Shown: one piece after another, positions 60,790 through 64,000 of the stretch
Numbering within the stretch: position 1 is the stretch's first letter
Layout: each line of letters starts with the position of its first letter
NCBI GenBank assembly: GCA_949152475.1
Contig: OX424562.1
Location: 20,336,209 to 20,400,208 of the forward strand
Source: Terebella lapidaria
Taxonomy: Eukaryota > Annelida > Polychaeta > Terebellida > Terebellidae
Direction of reading: 5' to 3'
DNA length: 64,000 nt
The notes under the pieces: model-generated
The model's input: only the letters and a program-made list of their open reading frames with translations
Told to the model about the DNA's origin: nothing
Databases searched by the model: none
Program-made: the position numbers and the translations under genes

Positions 60790-62014
60790 TCATCTACTTC
60801 AGTGGAATAGCCACCAGTCACGTCTTGAAGACGTCCAGGAGGGCGAGCTGATCATTCTCCGGGGATGGCCGTTTCAATCAGGTGTTTTGTCGGAATAAAT
60901 GACTGGTACATGTTGACAGTTGTTCGATATTGTGCAAACTGCTGATCGTTTGGTCGCCTGGACCTTGTCTGAGACAGCTCAGAGGGATGATGGTCAATCC
61001 ATTGGCCATCTTATAGAAACAGGTCAGCGTCATTCTCCTTCTCCACTCCATGAGCGATATCCATCCGAGGTCATTAGGAACAGCTGTAATGCTGTCTGAA
61101 TTACTAGTGTCATAGGGTTCGTTTGCTACAAATCTGGCCGCATATCACTGCACCTTTCCAAACTGGTTTTATAGCTTGGCCTGATGTGGGTACCAGACCA
61201 CACAGCAATATTAAATGAGGTCAAATGAGAGCTAAGTAGTCATTTGGCTTGGATGACTTGTCACATCGAATAAGGTTTCTACAAAAGAAGCATAGTGCCC
61301 GAGTCGCCGTCGTTGACAACAAAGTATGGGTTATCATCCTGTACTGTCCTGCCACCTATGGAATATTGATACATGTAGGTAGCAATAGGTTTTGTGACCA
61401 ATGAAATTCTTACAAAGTAACAGTTTTCAGTATTGAAATCCATTTGGCTTTTGTGAATCCAGGCTACCAGTCTGTCACTGTCATAATGAAGGAGAATGTG
61501 ATCCTCAGTCGACGAGATTTCATGAAAGATCAAACAAATATCCGCACACATCCTGGTAGATGATGTTAAATTCATCATGATGTCATCTACGAAGAACAGA
61601 AACAGCAGTAGCCCCAAAACGAACCCCTTGGCGCTCCCGAAAGTACTAGACATTCAGAGGTCAGATTTCCATTGACGTGGACGTTTTGGGTTCTCTGATC
61701 CTCGAATGAACCAGTCCATAGAAGATGTTTGTCTCTGATTCCATAATAGTCCAGTTCTGCCTTTTAGTCTGGACCCGATGAAGGGTCTTGCTGAACTCTG
61801 ATATGGCCGTATGTATTTGTTTGCACCTGTTTGAGGAAGTCAGGTCGTGAATCGCAATGATGAGTTGGGACTCGTATGCTCGTTATTAGCTCCGAATCTG
61901 TGTTGGCAGTCGACTAGGATATTGTGTTCCTCCAAATGGTCCATCATGTTGCTCACCAGAATATGTTCCATCATTTTGCAAATCATGCAAGTGAGTGAGA
62001 CAGGTCGGTCCTGT
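60790..62014 (-). pseudogene. non-LTR reverse transcriptase relic
   Basis: The minus strand, from 62014 down, gives DRPVSLTCMICKMMEHILVS, then MMDHLEEHNILVDCQHRFG (about 61880). After frameshifts it gives FGSAKGFVLGLLLFLFFVDD, RMCADICLIF (in place of the ADD box; the second Asp is replaced), DSDRLVAWIHKSQMDFNTENC, FLxRNLIRCDKSSK-like thumb sequence (~61250) and degenerate C-terminal blocks to ~60790. The order of motifs is that of a complete non-LTR reverse transcriptase domain. Multiple stops and the lost catalytic Asp show it is inactive. The endonuclease was not found. It lies precisely between the two arms of the host transposon. Confidence 0.82.
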
Positions 62015-62390
62015 GAGGAATGTGAAGATTACAATCTCAAAGAACACATTAGCCTCGAAACTGAAGGTATTGCCCCTATCATAAGATGACTTTGTTTAAT
62101 ATCTACATCGTACTCATTTACAAGTTCTTATGTATAAATCCGCTGCTCAATCAGACCCTCCACTCTTTCACCCGACCCAATATGGTCGGAATACAGATGA
62201 AGACGGCACAATATGCGTCCAACCCCGCTTCCAACAGGTCGAATGTGGATGCTCCACCAGCCGGCCATGTTCCACTGGAAGATGTGATTGTGTAGTTCCA
62301 CAGATGTCTGACTTGTTCATATTTCTGTGCCTGTTATTCTGGACCAGATTGTTGCAATGAACATACCAAGGAAGAACCTGTTCAGGAATG
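62012..62390 (+). pseudogene. cysteine-rich gene relic in right arm
   Basis: The plus strand reads CEECEDYNLKEHISLETEGI (62012 on), matching the left arm's CTEGEDGELEDHISRKTEDI. After a deletion it reads YKSAAQSDPPLFHPTQYGRN, TDEDGTICVQPRFQQVECGC and STSRPCSTGRCDC (to ~62290). After a frameshift it reads CLTCSYFCACYSGPDCCNEH (to ~62375). Together these give a C-x-C-rich pattern (CGC, PCSTGRC, CDC, CxxC, CAC, CCN) typical of a zinc-binding block. It reads outward towards 62930. Frameshifts and missing segments make it a relic. Confidence 0.65.
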
Positions 62391-62935
62391 ATGATGATGT
62401 CAATTCGAAGAATTACGAAGAATGGCCAATGACTCATAATGTTGCCACATGTAACACCTAATTTGATGGTGAAAAGATATTGTCACATATAATTATATAT
62501 TGTCATTGATTTATTGAGCTCGAATAAATAGTAGTGGACAACAATAAATGTTGTACTGAGAGGCATGAGCATTTAATCACTCGACCAAAACCAGATTTTT
62601 CAAATATCTGGGTGGTTAATCTCGAAAATCTGATGAGCTGTTATATATTCAAGTTTGGCAGTATTATAATTGGATTCCTTGACCGTGAAAACCTAGTAAT
62701 AGACACCAAGTTTGTGCTTCTGTGTGGTCTATAAGCGGAGATATCGTCAAAAAAGTAAATTTAGCGGTATTCGGTGGCAGCCATTTTGTTTTTCGGCTCT
62801 GAAAAAAATTCCCCAAGGGTGCCAAGGTGGCACCCGGCTAATTCTGATTCGGGAATGCTCAGAGATGATGAATCAGCAAAAAAAGTTCATAATGACGCCA
62901 AAACATGCTTTTCTGCAGTTCTGCTGGACTATAAT

Positions 62936-64000
62936 AAGCGAGATATAAGCCATTTTGTAATCTGACTTTGAAAATAAAATGACTGACCTTGAAATTTAGG
63001 TCAAAGGTCAAATTCAATATCATTAAAATATTCAGAATATATCATTTCCTATATGTTCACAATTGATTCCTAACCTGTAAAGTCGATAATAAGCAAGATA
63101 TTAGCCATTTTGTCCTGTTGACCTTGAAAATGAGGTCAAAGGTCAAATTCAAGGTCATGAGAATTTTCAGCATATATCATTTCCTATATGTTCACAATTA
63201 ATTCCTAAGCTGTAAAGTCGCTAATAAGCAAGATATTGGCCATTTTGTCCTGTGACCTTGAAAATAGGTCAAAGGTCAAATTCAAGGTCACGAGCATTTT
63301 CAGCATATATCATTGCCTATATGTTCACAATTGATTCCTAAGCTGTAAAGTCGCTAATAAGCAAGATATTGGCCATTTTGTCCTGTGACCTTGAAAATAG
63401 GTCAAAGGTCAAATTCAAGGTCACGAGCATTTTCAGCATATATCATTTCCTATATGTTCACAATTGATTCCTAAGCTGTAAAGTCGCTAATAAGCAAGAT
63501 ATTGGCCATTTTGTCCTGTGACCTTAAAAATGAGGTCCAAGGTCAAATTCAAGGTCATGACAATAATCTGCATATATCATTTCCTATATGTTCACAATTG
63601 ATTCCTAAGCTGTAAAGTCGCTAATAAGCAAGATATTGGCCATTTTGTCCTGTGACCTTGAAAATAGGTCAAAGGTCAAATTCAAGGTCACGAGCATTTT
63701 CAGCATATATCATTTCCTATATGTTCACAATTGATTCCTAAGCTGTAAAGTCGCTAATAAGCAAGATATTGGCCATTTTGTCCTGTGACCTTAAAAATGA
63801 GGTCCAAGGTCAAATTCAAGGTCATGACGATAATCTGCATATATCATTTCTTATATGTTCATAATTGATTGCTAAGCTGTAAAGTCGATAACAAGTGAGA
63901 TATTAGCCATTTTGTCCTGTGACCTTGAAAATGAGTTCGAAGGTCAAATTCTAGGTCATCAGAATATTCAGTAAATATCATTTCCTATATGTCCACAATT
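62936..64000 (+). repeat. 133-bp tandem repeat with DR1 motifs, runs off the window
   Basis: ATATGTTCAC recurs at 63051, 63186, 63319, 63452, 63586, 63719, 63853 and, with one change, 63987, giving periods of 133-135 bp. Each unit has the form [CCTTGAAAAT][AGGTCAAAGGTCA][AATTCAAGGTCA]...[ATCATTTCCTATATG]...[GCTGTAAAGTCG][CTAATAAGCAAGATATTGGC]. Exact AGGTCAAAGGTCA is at 62998, 63133, 63266, 63399 and 63666; two other units have AGGTCCAAGGTCA. No coding sequence. Confidence 0.95.

Larger units (their letters stand above)
59702..62930. mobile_element. 3.2-kb palindromic transposon with ATAAT target duplication
   Basis: The ends are AGTCCAG... (59702) and ...CTGGACT (62930), with arms of ~0.8-0.95 kb inverted to each other (for example GCCGGGTGCCACCTTGGCAC at 59808 inverted at 62820). 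ATAAT lies at 59697-59701 and 62931-62935. The intact 133-bp repeat reads GATAATAAGC at this place, which is exactly what remains after removing the element and one ATAAT. The arms carry relics of one cysteine-rich gene and the core a dead non-LTR reverse transcriptase. No transposase was recognised; superfamily unknown. Confidence 0.88.

Overview
The window is eukaryotic, AT-rich and almost entirely repeat-derived. It looks like an invertebrate, most plausibly a mollusc or another lophotrochozoan. That guess rests on the transposon types (a Helentron-class Helitron, CR1/L2-like non-LTR relics, fold-back elements), introns with GT..AG-like ends, AATAAA signals and the AGGTCA-rich repeat families. 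The species cannot be fixed from sequence alone. No tRNA, rRNA, CRISPR or bacterial-type operon was seen.

Layout. (1) 1-4.2 kb: mostly non-coding, with three candidate 3'-terminal exons (587-681, 1015-1062, 2768-2893) that may belong to a gene entering from the left. (2) 4.2-19.5 kb: a large Helentron gene (+ strand). Its N-terminal part (4731-6185) has ten 23-residue basic repeats and a Cys/DUF6570-like domain. Its C-terminal part (14118-19478) carries OTU protease, HUH Rep nuclease, PIF1-type helicase and EEP endonuclease domains. The two halves are split by a 7.93-kb fold-back transposon (6186-14115) with ~1.7-kb inverted arms, an AT target duplication and a dead retrotransposon inside. 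Both Helentron halves stay open and in phase across the insertion. (3) 19.5-23.9 kb: non-coding, with a long palindrome and small duplications. (4) 23.9-31 kb: ~430/850-bp repeats packed with AGGTCA/TCAAGGTCA half-sites and paired TGACGTCA palindromes, ending in ladders of short hairpins.

(5) 31-43.8 kb: three copies of a ~3-kb unit (one interrupted by a 1.2-kb fold-back insertion). Each unit holds a decaying copy of what looks like a signal-peptide first exon with a splice donor on the - strand. A second block family (B) and one inverted copy of the satellite monomer lie between copies 2 and 3. (6) 43.8-53.6 kb: a homogeneous satellite of 27 monomers of 364 bp with visible dimeric (728 bp) and pentameric (1820 bp) higher-order structure, flanked by duplicated ~330-bp sequence. 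(7) 54.2-59.5 kb: three more B blocks.

(8) 59.7-62.9 kb: a second palindromic transposon with an exact 5-bp ATAAT duplication. Its two arms carry outward-facing relics of a cysteine-rich gene and its core is a dead non-LTR reverse transcriptase. It sits inside one unit of a 133-bp tandem repeat that runs to the window end and carries perfect DR1 (AGGTCAAAGGTCA) motifs.

The only large protein-coding capacity is the Helentron; the other sequence is best read as layers of nested mobile elements and satellites. The most unusual features are the Helentron's repeat-type DNA-binding N-terminus, the reconstructable insertion histories, the satellite higher-order structure, and two independent repeat families that broadcast nuclear-receptor-like half-sites.
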